Shown here in pieces: positions 9,701 through 18,300 of a stretch of 50,663 nucleotides of DNA. The DNA is taken from the NCBI GenBank assembly GCA_946886475.1, contig CAMPIQ010000010.1, positions 1-50,663 on the forward strand, written 5' to 3'. The notes beneath the pieces were generated by a model that was not told where the DNA came from, searched no databases, and worked only from the letters and a program-made list of their open reading frames with translations. The translations under genes and the position numbers were made by a program. Each line of letters begins with the position of its first letter. Position 1 is the stretch's first letter. The DNA comes from an uncultured Chitinophagales bacterium. GTDB taxonomy: Bacteria; Bacteroidota; Bacteroidia; Chitinophagales; Chitinophagaceae.

Positions 9701-10528
9701 GTAAGGCTGTCCAACAGAAGGACCATTTTCTGTTCTGTTATTTCCTGCAGATTTTACAATTAAATAATAGGGCGCGTTATAAGCTATTGAATCCAGGAGC
9801 TGGGCCCTGTCATCATAATAACCAAATTTATAATCTTCATTGTCCGTTGAACGGCCCCAGAACTCCCAGCGGCTTTGGTTCTCATTATATCTCCATCCTG
9901 CAATAGCACCATAGGAATGGTTTGATAACAGCAGATTAGATGCTTCACCAAACATCTCAGAAGCATCACTAGTAAAATCATAGGCGCTGATCCTTGGTGC
10001 AGCATAGGCCATGCCTTTTGCATTTGGATTCACTCCTGTTGCAATCATAGTGCCGGCAACGTGTGTTGAATGGTCCGAATTGCTGGTTGGGTTATCCTTC
10101 TGGTTAACTCTTCCACTGAGTTCAACATGCGAGAGCAATACGCCTCCCCCGTCCCAAACGGCCATTTTATCTTTAATTAGATCGGTACCGCCAGTGAGGT
10201 TCAATCCACTGCTCCCACCAGGCCATAATACATTGGTCCGGATGGTGGCAGCGGCTACAATATTATTTTCAGTAGAATAATAAACAGGTAATCCAAATTG
10301 ATCCACGCCCACCAGGAAAGCAATATTTCCATTACTGGTTTTAAAACTAAGTTCCCATCCTTTTTCTTTTGCAAGTTTTACTGCTTTCTGGAAGTTTTGA
10401 ACTTCTTTCTGACGGTGTTCCTTAGCCGATCGGGCCAATACCGCTTCATTTGTTTTTAACTGGGCAAGTACAGGTAAGGTTATAGCCTGTAGTAAAAGTA
10501 CAGTCAGCGCAATTTTCTTCATATACAT
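6764..10528 (-). CDS. Secreted subtilisin-family (S8) serine protease with GEVED-like and CARDB-like domains and T9SS sorting domain
   Basis: A 1254-residue exported endopeptidase. The signal peptide ends near residue 22 (LPVLAQ); an in-frame ATG two codons later (10522) is equally possible. The S8 catalytic domain spans about 115-440: Asp126 in KMAVWDGGGV, His156 in DHSTHVAGT, oxyanion Asn263 in KSAGNN and Ser377 in FSGTSMATP are all present, so it should be active. After it come a proprotein-convertase-like beta domain, a GEVED-type domain around 620-730 (FIDFNNNGNFTDAGE), a CARDB-like domain around 740-840, Ig/adhesion-like repeats and a C-terminal T9SS sorting domain with the canonical SPNPNSGSF and GAGVYVLKL. 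It should be exported through Sec, then PorX-controlled T9SS, and act outside the cell. It is transcribed alone, divergent from the lipoprotein at 10608, and ends at a strong terminator. Substrate is unknown. Confidence 0.94.
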   Translation of the reverse strand: MYMKKIALTVLLLQAITLPVLAQLKTNEAVLARSAKEHRQKEVQNFQKAVKLAKEKGWELSFKTSNGNIAFLVGVDQFGLPVYYSTENNIVAAATIRTNVLWPGGSSGLNLTGGTDLIKDKMAVWDGGGVLLSHVELSGRVNQKDNPTSNSDHSTHVAGTMIATGVNPNAKGMAYAAPRISAYDFTSDASEMFGEASNLLLSNHSYGAIAGWRYNENQSRWEFWGRSTDNEDYKFGYYDDRAQLLDSIAYNAPYYLIVKSAGNNRTENGPSVGQPYWRYNSSGSMASAGNRPSGISDNDGYDIISTYGTAKNILTVGAVSGLPFGYNKSEDVLLSSFSSFGPTDDGRIKPDVVADGVDVLSPVATTNTSYSSFSGTSMATPSTTGSLLLLQQYYAQLHSNSFMRSATLKAIAIHTADEAGDTPGPDYRFGWGLLNIGKAADVIKSNNTGNHQVHEKVLNAGASFTTNVIASGNGPLTVTIAWTDPKGNVELMNVLNNTARKLVNDLDIRITKGATTYMPWVLMPTIPDAAAQTGDNVLDNVEKINVPDAIPGETYTVTITHKGTLQRGTQAYSLVMSGVGGQTYCTSAATSAAGARINNFTFGTINNNNPAGCTTYNNFTNLTTLVEPGQSLPFSVAVGSCDATNNQKIVKIFIDFNNNGNFTDAGELVATSNAMASGTFNGNILIPSSANAGNSSLLRIVVKETSNAADVTACGSYTNGETQDYRISYRSASNDLAITDLVNPVTGNCSSASQQVTIRVRNTGLVDKTNVPLTVVIKNGNTLVTSLNATYPGVIASSAVATYTFQTPFNAVPGTTYNFQIFSSDGTDQNRSNDTLKTTVTIAELIGAPTASGVICGTNALLKVNNPDPSANYFWYTSATGNSSITMGATTNTTTIPANNTYYVGTGAKGTVGPVTNDTWGQAGGYLSGNANYIKYSAAVPVILETAKLYTRTSGKIDFIVADIISTSGTGYSYSAISTTTIDVYSTSPNQGAGTQNSFDPQDPGADFYLNLFLPAGDHVIIIRPQGTANLFRNNNVSGSPYPFTLGNLISITGNSATLDTDPNYYQKFYYGLYNMKVRTSDCVSERATVVAPVAPTPTITMVGDSLTSSIATGNQWYRDGLGIPGATTRKYKPIQSGNYTVRVSDGLGCMMSSAVYPFVASAVNPVDNASIELSVSPNPNSGSFLLKFKAIRRDQMKIDIINSLGQSVYATSYPAFTGQFSEQVNLNKLGAGVYVLKLQHGEKTYYHKIMIER

Positions 10529-10607
10529 TAGGTAGCTTAAACATTAGACGTATTTTGCCGTCCAAAGGTTCACTAAAATAGAATAGTTTACTCATGAATA
10601 GGATGTT

Positions 10608-11072
10608 ATGAAGACATTTTTTATAGTATTAGGGTTTTCTTTACTGCTTGCCGCCTGTAATTCCGCCCGTAAAATGACCGGAAACACCCAGATCAAACAG
10701 GGGATAATGGGGTATATAAAGGAGCGTTCTGGCAACCAGATGCCCTCTCCCGATATACCGGAACAGGAAGGAAAGCCCATGAAAACAACGGTTTATGTGT
10801 ATGAAAATACGCATCTGAGTCAGGTAAGGAGAAAAGGTACTTCGGCATTTTACGATACCCTGCTCACGAAATTCATCACATCGGCTGCTTCAGATGAAAA
10901 TGGCCGCTTTATGATAGAACTTCCTGTGGGGAATTATTCCCTGTTCACAAAAATGAATGGGCTGTTCTATGCCAATAGCTTCGATTCGAAAAATAATATT
11001 GCACCAGTTAATGTGCTGGAGGATAAGATCACAGAAGTTAACATTACTGTAAGCGCAACTGCCAGTTATTAA
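10608..11072 (+). CDS. Lipoprotein with carboxypeptidase-regulatory-like fold
   Basis: A 154-residue lipoprotein. The N-terminus MKTFFIVLGFSLLLAAC is a signal peptide with lipobox L-A-A-C, Cys17 being the lipidated residue; the next residue, Asn, does not suggest inner-membrane retention in this phylum. Residues 95-150 (DENGRFMIELPVGNYSLF and onward) match the carboxypeptidase-regulatory/Cna-B style beta sandwich, a non-catalytic fold common in Bacteroidota surface proteins. No enzyme motif is seen. It is divergent from the subtilisin-family gene and stands about 100 bases ahead of mfd, with a promoter box between, so it is probably transcribed separately from mfd. Confidence 0.8.
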   Translation: MKTFFIVLGFSLLLAACNSARKMTGNTQIKQGIMGYIKERSGNQMPSPDIPEQEGKPMKTTVYVYENTHLSQVRRKGTSAFYDTLLTKFITSAASDENGRFMIELPVGNYSLFTKMNGLFYANSFDSKNNIAPVNVLEDKITEVNITVSATASY

Positions 11073-11084
11073 TTTTCACCGGGT

Positions 11085-11092
11085 TATCTTTG
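11085..11092 (+). promoter_or_regulatory. Bacteroidota -7 promoter box upstream of mfd
   Basis: TATCTTTG matches the Bacteroidota primary sigma factor -7 consensus TAnnTTTG, 78 bases before the mfd start. No TTG-type -33 element is visible at the usual distance. Confidence 0.5.
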
Positions 11093-11170
11093 CAGACCCT
11101 AAAAGTTCTGTGCATTGGGAAAGTTGCAATACATGTGGCTTCTGCTCAATCACCGGCTTTTATTTTATAA

Positions 11171-14100
11171 ATGAGTTGTCGTGAGTTATTGGATAAGTTT
11201 CAGCAATCTCCCCGCCTTTTTCAATTGGCGGACAGGCTCAGTTTGTCCCGGAACCCCGAAACTGAAGATGCGGGTGGCCGTATCTGGCTGCGAAACCTCC
11301 GGGGCAGCTCTTCGGAATTTGTTGCCGCCTCCATTTTCACCCATCCTTCCTGTAGTCAGATCAACCATGTTTTTATCTGTAGTGATGCAGAAGATGCTGC
11401 TTATTTTCACAACACACTCGAAAATCTTACAGACGCACTCAATCTGTTTTATTTCCCTTCTTCTTTTAAAAACAGGAAAAATTTCCGTTTACTCAATTCT
11501 TCTCATGTAATGCTTCGCACCGAAGCATTAACCAGATTTTCTTCCGGAACAGGCAACAGGGTGGGAGCGCTGGTAACATATCCAGATGCCATGTTTGAAA
11601 AAGTGGGATTGCCCACTGCTATTTCTTCAAATATCATCCATATAAAGACCGGTGATGAAATAAACCCTGAAGCATTATTTGAGAAAATGGTGAACTATGG
11701 TTTTGAAAGGACGGATTTTGTGTACGAGCCGGGACAGTTTGCCGTAAGGGGTGGCATTCTTGATATATACTCTTTTGGAAATGAAAAGCCCTACCGTATT
11801 GAATTGTTTGGTAATGATGTGGATTCAATAAGAATTGTAGACCCGGAAACACAATTGAGTGAAAGAAGATTGCTTCAGGTAAGCATTATTCCTAACCTTG
11901 CCTATAGCCAGACCGGCTCAGTTACAGCGTTTGACGAAGGAGAAAAGATTTCACTGCTCGATTTTCTGCCCGACAATACTGTCATCTGGATACAGGATGA
12001 AGAATTGCTGAAGGAAAGATTATTGACCTCTGAAGAAGACCTTGCCCAATTCATTCAGCTGCAGGGTACACCTGCCGGTATAAAGGAAGAAGCGGATGAC
12101 AGAATGATAAGAAAAGAGGTACATACCGGTGAGTTTATTACTTCCGGAGACTTCTTTAACGGACTTAAAAAACGCCATACCGTATTTTTTGGACACGAAA
12201 AGCCTTCTTCCGTTGCTGTTGAACTGGAGTTCAATACCAGAGAACAACCTGCCTTCAACAGGCAGTTTGAGATGCTGATCCAGGATCTTAAGAACTGGGA
12301 ACAAAAGGGTTTTGAGTTGAATTTGTTTGCCGAGAATCCAAAACAGCTTGAACGTTTATATACCATATTCAGGGACCTGAAGGAAGAGATCCATTTCAAT
12401 CCACTTGCCACCTCCATTCATGAAGGATTCATTGATGAAGATCTGAAGATCGTTTGCTACACGGATCACCAGATCTTCCAGCGTTATCATAAATACAAAG
12501 TAAAACAGGCCTATAATAAAAACAAGGCGCTTACACTCCGGGGATTAAGGGAATTGCAGCCCGGAGATTTTGTTACCCACATAGATCATGGTGTAGGAGT
12601 GTACAGCGGTTTGCAGAAGCTTGAAGTAAATGGTAAGCTTCAGGAAGCGGTGAGGATCATTTACAAGGACAGCGATATACTTTATGTCAATATCAACTCG
12701 CTTCATAAAATAGCCAAATACACAGGAAAGGAAGGTTCGGTTCCTAAAGTGAATAAACTGGGAAGTGATGTATGGAACCGCCTCAAGGAAAAAACAAAAA
12801 CCAGGGTAAAAGAGATCGCTTTCGACCTGATCAAATTATATGCCCAGCGAAAAGCCCAGGAAGGTTTCCGGCATTCTCCTGATACCTATCTGCAAACGGA
12901 ACTGGAAGCCTCATTTATTTATGAGGACACACCGGATCAAAGCAAGGCCACCGCAGATGTAAAAAAAGATATGGAATCTCCTTCTCCAATGGACCGCCTG
13001 GTATGTGGTGATGTTGGATTCGGAAAAACGGAGATCGCCATACGTGCCGCATTCAAAACAGCGGTTGATGGCAAGCAGGCTGCTATTCTTGTTCCAACAA
13101 CCATTCTGGCCTTCCAGCATTTTAAAACCTTCAGTGAACGGCTGAAAGACTTTCCGGTTACGGTTGATTATGTGAACCGGTTTAAGTCAGCCAAAGAGAA
13201 AAAAGATACTTACAAAAAGCTGGAAGAAGGAAAGATCGACATCATTATCGGAACGCATGCTTTGCTGGGTAAGGATGTAAAATTCAAAGAGCTCGGACTT
13301 TTGATCATTGATGAAGAACAAAAGTTTGGTGTAGGGCATAAAGAAAAAATAAAAACCCTCCGTACCAACATAGATGCGCTAACGCTAACGGCAACGCCTA
13401 TCCCAAGAACATTACAGTTCAGCTTAATGGGCGCAAGGGATCTTTCCATCATCAACACACCTCCTCCCAATCGTCAGCCGATTCAAACGGAAGTGAGGGT
13501 TTACCAGGAAGATTTTGTGCGGGATGCAATTTATTTTGAGACAGAAAGAGGCGGCCAGGTATTTTTTATTCATAACCGTGTACAGGGACTTGCGGAAATG
13601 TCGGCAATGATCCAGGGACTTTGTCCGGATCTGAGCATTGGTTTTGCGCACGGCCAGATGGAAGGTCATGAACTTGAAGAACGCATCATGGATTTTATCG
13701 ACAAAAAGTATGATGTACTGGTTTGTACCAATATTGTTGAAAGCGGGGTGGATATCCCGAATGTAAATACCATCATTGTAAATAATGCCCACCAGTTTGG
13801 CCTGAGCGACCTGCACCAGCTTCGGGGCCGCGTTGGAAGAAGTAATAAAAGAGCATTTTGTTATTTACTGGCACCCCCCGTCAGCACTTTACCCACAGAT
13901 TCTAGAAAGCGTTTGCAAACACTGGAGCAGCATAGTGAACTGGGAAGTGGTTTTCAGATTGCCATGCGTGACCTCGACATCCGCGGCGCGGGGAATATGC
14001 TGGGTGGGGAACAAAGTGGTTTTATGGCGGAAATAGGTTTTGAAATGTATCAGAAAATTCTGGATGAAGCCATACGCGAATTGAAAAGAACACAGTTCAG

Positions 14101-14620
14101 GGAATTGTTCAAAGAAGAAATTTCAAAGCAGGATGATTTTGTTCAGGATTGTACCATTGATACGGACCTTGAGATCCTGATTCCCGATGGTTATGTAGAA
14201 AGTATCACTGAAAGGTTATCATTGTATACAAGGCTGGATAATTGCGAAAATGAGGAAGAGCTGAAGGCAATGGAAGTTGAAATGTCCGACCGGTTTGGCG
14301 CCCTGCCGCCGCAGGTTCAGGAATTATTTATTACCGTGAGATGCCGTAAACTTGCTGTGGAACTGGGATTTGAAAGAATGATCCTGAAGAACGATGCTTT
14401 AAAATGTTACTTCATCAACCGTCCGGATTCACCTTATTTTGAATCTGCCACTTTCAATGCCATTCTTCAATACCTGCAAACGGGTACCAATAAAGCCAGG
14501 TTAAAGCAGGTTGGAAAATTATTTTATATTGTTGTTGAACCGGCAAATGATATGCAGGATGCCTATAGTTTTTTGAAAAGAATGCATCTGGAAGTGATCG
14601 GGACGCCGGTTAACATCTGA
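11171..14620 (+). CDS. mfd: Transcription-repair coupling factor
   Basis: An ATP-driven DNA translocase that removes stalled RNA polymerase at lesions and recruits UvrA. The 1149 residues cover the full Mfd plan: a UvrB-like N-terminal region (FAVRGGILDIYSFG around 190-205, the UvrB-homology signature), the RNA-polymerase-interacting domain (GDFVTHIDHGVGVYSG near 466), then the two helicase lobes with Walker A GDVGFGKTE near 612, the Walker B-type DEEQ at about 714-717, the TATPIPRTLQ motif and the RGRVGRS motif VI, and the C-terminal TRCF domain. Nothing is missing. The first 30 or so residues are less conserved; ATG 11171 is the only good start. It converges on the NTF2-like gene and shows no obvious terminator after it. 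Confidence 0.98.
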   Translation: MSCRELLDKFQQSPRLFQLADRLSLSRNPETEDAGGRIWLRNLRGSSSEFVAASIFTHPSCSQINHVFICSDAEDAAYFHNTLENLTDALNLFYFPSSFKNRKNFRLLNSSHVMLRTEALTRFSSGTGNRVGALVTYPDAMFEKVGLPTAISSNIIHIKTGDEINPEALFEKMVNYGFERTDFVYEPGQFAVRGGILDIYSFGNEKPYRIELFGNDVDSIRIVDPETQLSERRLLQVSIIPNLAYSQTGSVTAFDEGEKISLLDFLPDNTVIWIQDEELLKERLLTSEEDLAQFIQLQGTPAGIKEEADDRMIRKEVHTGEFITSGDFFNGLKKRHTVFFGHEKPSSVAVELEFNTREQPAFNRQFEMLIQDLKNWEQKGFELNLFAENPKQLERLYTIFRDLKEEIHFNPLATSIHEGFIDEDLKIVCYTDHQIFQRYHKYKVKQAYNKNKALTLRGLRELQPGDFVTHIDHGVGVYSGLQKLEVNGKLQEAVRIIYKDSDILYVNINSLHKIAKYTGKEGSVPKVNKLGSDVWNRLKEKTKTRVKEIAFDLIKLYAQRKAQEGFRHSPDTYLQTELEASFIYEDTPDQSKATADVKKDMESPSPMDRLVCGDVGFGKTEIAIRAAFKTAVDGKQAAILVPTTILAFQHFKTFSERLKDFPVTVDYVNRFKSAKEKKDTYKKLEEGKIDIIIGTHALLGKDVKFKELGLLIIDEEQKFGVGHKEKIKTLRTNIDALTLTATPIPRTLQFSLMGARDLSIINTPPPNRQPIQTEVRVYQEDFVRDAIYFETERGGQVFFIHNRVQGLAEMSAMIQGLCPDLSIGFAHGQMEGHELEERIMDFIDKKYDVLVCTNIVESGVDIPNVNTIIVNNAHQFGLSDLHQLRGRVGRSNKRAFCYLLAPPVSTLPTDSRKRLQTLEQHSELGSGFQIAMRDLDIRGAGNMLGGEQSGFMAEIGFEMYQKILDEAIRELKRTQFRELFKEEISKQDDFVQDCTIDTDLEILIPDGYVESITERLSLYTRLDNCENEEELKAMEVEMSDRFGALPPQVQELFITVRCRKLAVELGFERMILKNDALKCYFINRPDSPYFESATFNAILQYLQTGTNKARLKQVGKLFYIVVEPANDMQDAYSFLKRMHLEVIGTPVNI

Positions 14621-14711
14621 AGGCTTTCCCGCCTGTTCCCGCTCTCTTTGTTTTACAATAGTAAAGTGATTTAGAAATCAGCTCTTCAAAAGAATGCTGT
14701 TAAGAGGATTT

Positions 14712-15155
14712 TCAATTACAAACAAGACTTGAATGCCTGCTTTTCAATTTCCAGCCATCTTTTTCCCGGATCCAGATATTGGTATACCTCCTTTTTTGCA
14801 CTAGCTCATTTAATGGATCTTCATTTTCAAAAACCGCAGTTTCACTTCCCATGCTTATTGCCGTATTCTCACTGATAAAATAAATGGTATCCGTTACCAC
14901 ATCAAATTGTTTATAACGGATATGTCCGTTTTTAATGGCTGATATGATGCGCTCATCGCCAAACGATACCTTATTATTAGAGCCGTTCAGCAAAAAATCC
15001 TTTGCCAGATACCGTTTTAGTTCCGTTGTATCTTTTTTTACCAGTGTTTCTGCATTGTGCCTGTCCATGTTCCGTATCGCCATTTCCTTATTCTGCTGGG
15101 TTAAACCGGATAAAGAACCAAATGACAGAAATAGGGTTATCGTATATTTTATCAT
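14712..15155 (-). CDS. Secreted NTF2-like (DUF4440-type) protein
   Basis: A 147-residue protein with an N-terminal hydrophobic export signal (MIKYTITLFLSFGSLSGLTQ). The mature sequence follows the SnoaL/NTF2 cone fold: an N-terminal helix pair (NKEMAIRNMDRHNAETLVKKD), an LAKDFLLNGSNNKVSF strand, and a closing TNIWIREKDGWKLKSRHSS hairpin, which is the hallmark of this family. These proteins bind small hydrophobic ligands or act as small enzymes, but no catalytic set can be picked out. It is convergent with mfd and divergent from the giant T9SS protease, with no same-strand partner. Confidence 0.8.
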   Translation of the reverse strand: MIKYTITLFLSFGSLSGLTQQNKEMAIRNMDRHNAETLVKKDTTELKRYLAKDFLLNGSNNKVSFGDERIISAIKNGHIRYKQFDVVTDTIYFISENTAISMGSETAVFENEDPLNELVQKRRYTNIWIREKDGWKLKSRHSSLVCN

Positions 15156-15344
15156 AACACACTGTTTTGATGGTTGTTGAAATTAAAGAATTATCATCCG
15201 GGCATGAGGTGCTTCAGGGCTTTTTATTATAAAGGCCACCACCATTTGAAAACTTTATGGTCTCCGGCCTAAAATCCGCATCCAGTCAACATTTCACAAA
15301 AGAAATTGATGTTTTTTTCTATTTTTAAACCCAGAACTATATCC

Positions 15345-18300
15345 ATGAAACTGAACCGACCTTTAATCCTGGCCGTACTGCTATTTTTTTACCAGGCTCT
15401 TTCAGCCCAGGGTAAGCATGAACTGCTGCTCAATTCGGGATCTGTTACCACAGAAATGAATATCACCCGGCACTTTGTTGATTCATTCAATAATCAGTTT
15501 TCTGATGTTTCCTTCCTGGTCATTCAATTTGAAACCATTCCTACAGAAGAAACCAGAAAATTGCTTTCAGCCTACGGAATTGAATTGCTTGAATACATTC
15601 CTCATAATGCTTATACAGCCAGCATCTCATCCCGGCTTGATCTCAACAATTTACAAATAGCAAAGGCAAGAAGTATCATACAACTTTCTCCCCGGCAAAA
15701 AATGGAAAGCCGTCTTCAGTCAGGATCAGTGCCTGCATGGGCTTCCAAAACCAGTGGTACGGCAGATGTGTGGATCAGTTATCCAAAAACCTTTTCCACG
15801 CTTGATATTATTAAGAAGCTTCAGAACATCAGCATAGATGTGATGTCCTCGCTACACGCAAAATACCGCATACTGCATCTTCGTATTGCCATCAACCGTT
15901 TGTCTGAACTGGCTTCCTATCCATTTATTGAATTTGTGCAACTGGCTCCTAATGGCGATCAGGTATTACTGGCCAACAGCAGGGCGGTTTCAAGAGCCAG
16001 CTTCTTAAATGCGTCTGTTGCTAATGGTGGCAGGGGATTGAATGGTGAAGGTGTGGTGGTTGGCGTAGGTGATAATGCAGATGTGCAAACCCATATTGAT
16101 TTTTCACGCCGGCTCATTAACCGTGCGGCCATGCCTGTTACTTCTGGTCATGGTCATCATGTAACGGGTATTGTAGCAGGAGCGGGTAATGGAAATGAGA
16201 TGTACCGTGGCTATGCACCAAAAGCAACCATTGTGAGCCAGGCTTTCAGTGGAATTATTTTCAATTCGGAAACCTATGTGAATGATTATGGAATGATGGT
16301 AGCCAATAATTCCTATGGCGATAATATTGAATGTGCCTACTTCGGTACTTACGATCTGTATTCAAGGCTGCTGGATGAAATGGCCTTTGACCTTCCTTAT
16401 CTTCAGCATGTTTTTTCCGCAGGTAACAGCGGAACAGCAACCTGCTCTCCTTTTCTCCCAAATTATCACAATGTGCTGGGAGGCTACCAGTCAGCCAAAA
16501 ATGTGCTGACGGTTGGATCAACCAATGACTCAGGTGCCATCTCCGGTTTTTCAAGCCGCGGACCTGTGAAGGACGGGCGTACAAAACCCGAAGTGGTTGC
16601 CATGGGAACCCTGGTAGCGTCAACATGGTCATCAAATCTTTATGGTTATAATAACGGAACAAGCATGTCCTCACCTGCTGTTGCCGGTGGACTTGCATTG
16701 TTGATCCAGCGTTACCGGCAGTTGAACGGGGGTGCAGATCCAAAGAATGGTTTAATGAAAGCCATTTTATCAAATGGCGGTTATGATCGCGGAAACCCGG
16801 GCCCGGATTATCAATACGGATTTGGGTGGATGAATTTATTAAGAAGCATTGAGATGATAGAGAATGATCATTATTTCAATGCCACTATTGCCAATAGTTC
16901 AACCAATAATCACAACATAACTGTTCCGGCCAATACTGCCCGGCTGAAAGTGATGCTGTACTGGAATGATCCTGCAGCATCTCCCTTAAGTGCGCTCACG
17001 CTGGTAAATGATCTTGATCTTGAAGTTTTGGATCCCTCCATGTCAGTTGTTTTACCAATGATCCCGGACAGTACCAATGCAAACCTCAATCAGCCTGCAA
17101 CAAATGGAGTTGACCGTCTCAATAATATGGAGCAGGTGGTGATCAATAATCCTGCATCAGGAAGCTATACCATCAGGGTAAAAGGAACATCGGTCACACA
17201 AAATCCATCGCAGGAATACTTTGCTGTATTTGATGTAGTGCCGGTACAATTGAAAATCACCTCACCGGCAGGAGGTGAAGCCTGGCATCCCAGCACCAAC
17301 AGTCTTGAAATGATGAAAGTAAGCTGGGAGGCACATGGGTATAGTTCAGGAACCGTAACTATAGAATTTTCTTCCAATAATGGAGGTAGTTGGAATACTA
17401 TTGCCACTGGTGTTAATATCAACCGTATGGTATATACCATGTTTGTTCCCAATGTGGTTACAGATCAGGCGCTGATACGGATCACCAAAGAAGGTACCGG
17501 AGAAACTACCGTCTGCAATCCCTTTACCATCATTGGGCGTCCCGTCGTTTCCCTGGCTTCAGTACAATGCGAAAGTTATATCAACATCAACTGGACCGCA
17601 GTTGCGGGTGTAACGGATTATGCTGTGATGATGTTGAAGGGAGAGGAAATGGAGGCGGTTGCCTATACAACTGCTACATCGTATAGCTTTAGCGGTTTAT
17701 CAAAAGACAGCATTTATTGGTTTACTGTTATGCCAAGAATAAATGGTAAGGGTGGAAAAAGAGCTCCCGCCATTTCAAGGCAACCCAATACCGGCACCTG
17801 CGCGGGTGCGGTTTCTGATAACGACCTTAAGATCGATGCTGTTCTGGCTCCGGTTTCGGGCCGTTTATTCAGCTCATCGCAACTATCTGCAACAACAGCG
17901 CTTAGTGTCAGGATCAAAAATCTTGATGATGCCACTGTAAATAATTTTGATCTTAAATATTCCATTAACGGCGGTGCCTTTATCATGGAAAATGTTGCCA
18001 CTGCGGTAAATGCAGGCGCCACCTATGTACATAATTTTGCCGCCACTGCAGATCTCTCTGCTACGGGTAATTACAATATTGTTTTTGTTGTAAAGAATAC
18101 CACCTCCGATGCTGTTTCATCCAATGATACGGCTATGGTATTGGTAAAGCACCTGAACAACCAGCCTTTGGATCTTACCACAGCCTTTATGGATGATATG
18201 GAAGCCACACCAGAAGCTTCTTTTGAAAAAGATACCATTGGCATCACCGGAGCCGACAGGTACGATTTCTCCCGTTCCACTGTTTATGGACGGTTAAGGA

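Noticed and set aside
16261..16773. A 170-codon open frame on the minus strand inside the giant protease gene
   Set aside because: Antisense to the conserved S8 catalytic domain; composition looks like a reverse reading of that domain.
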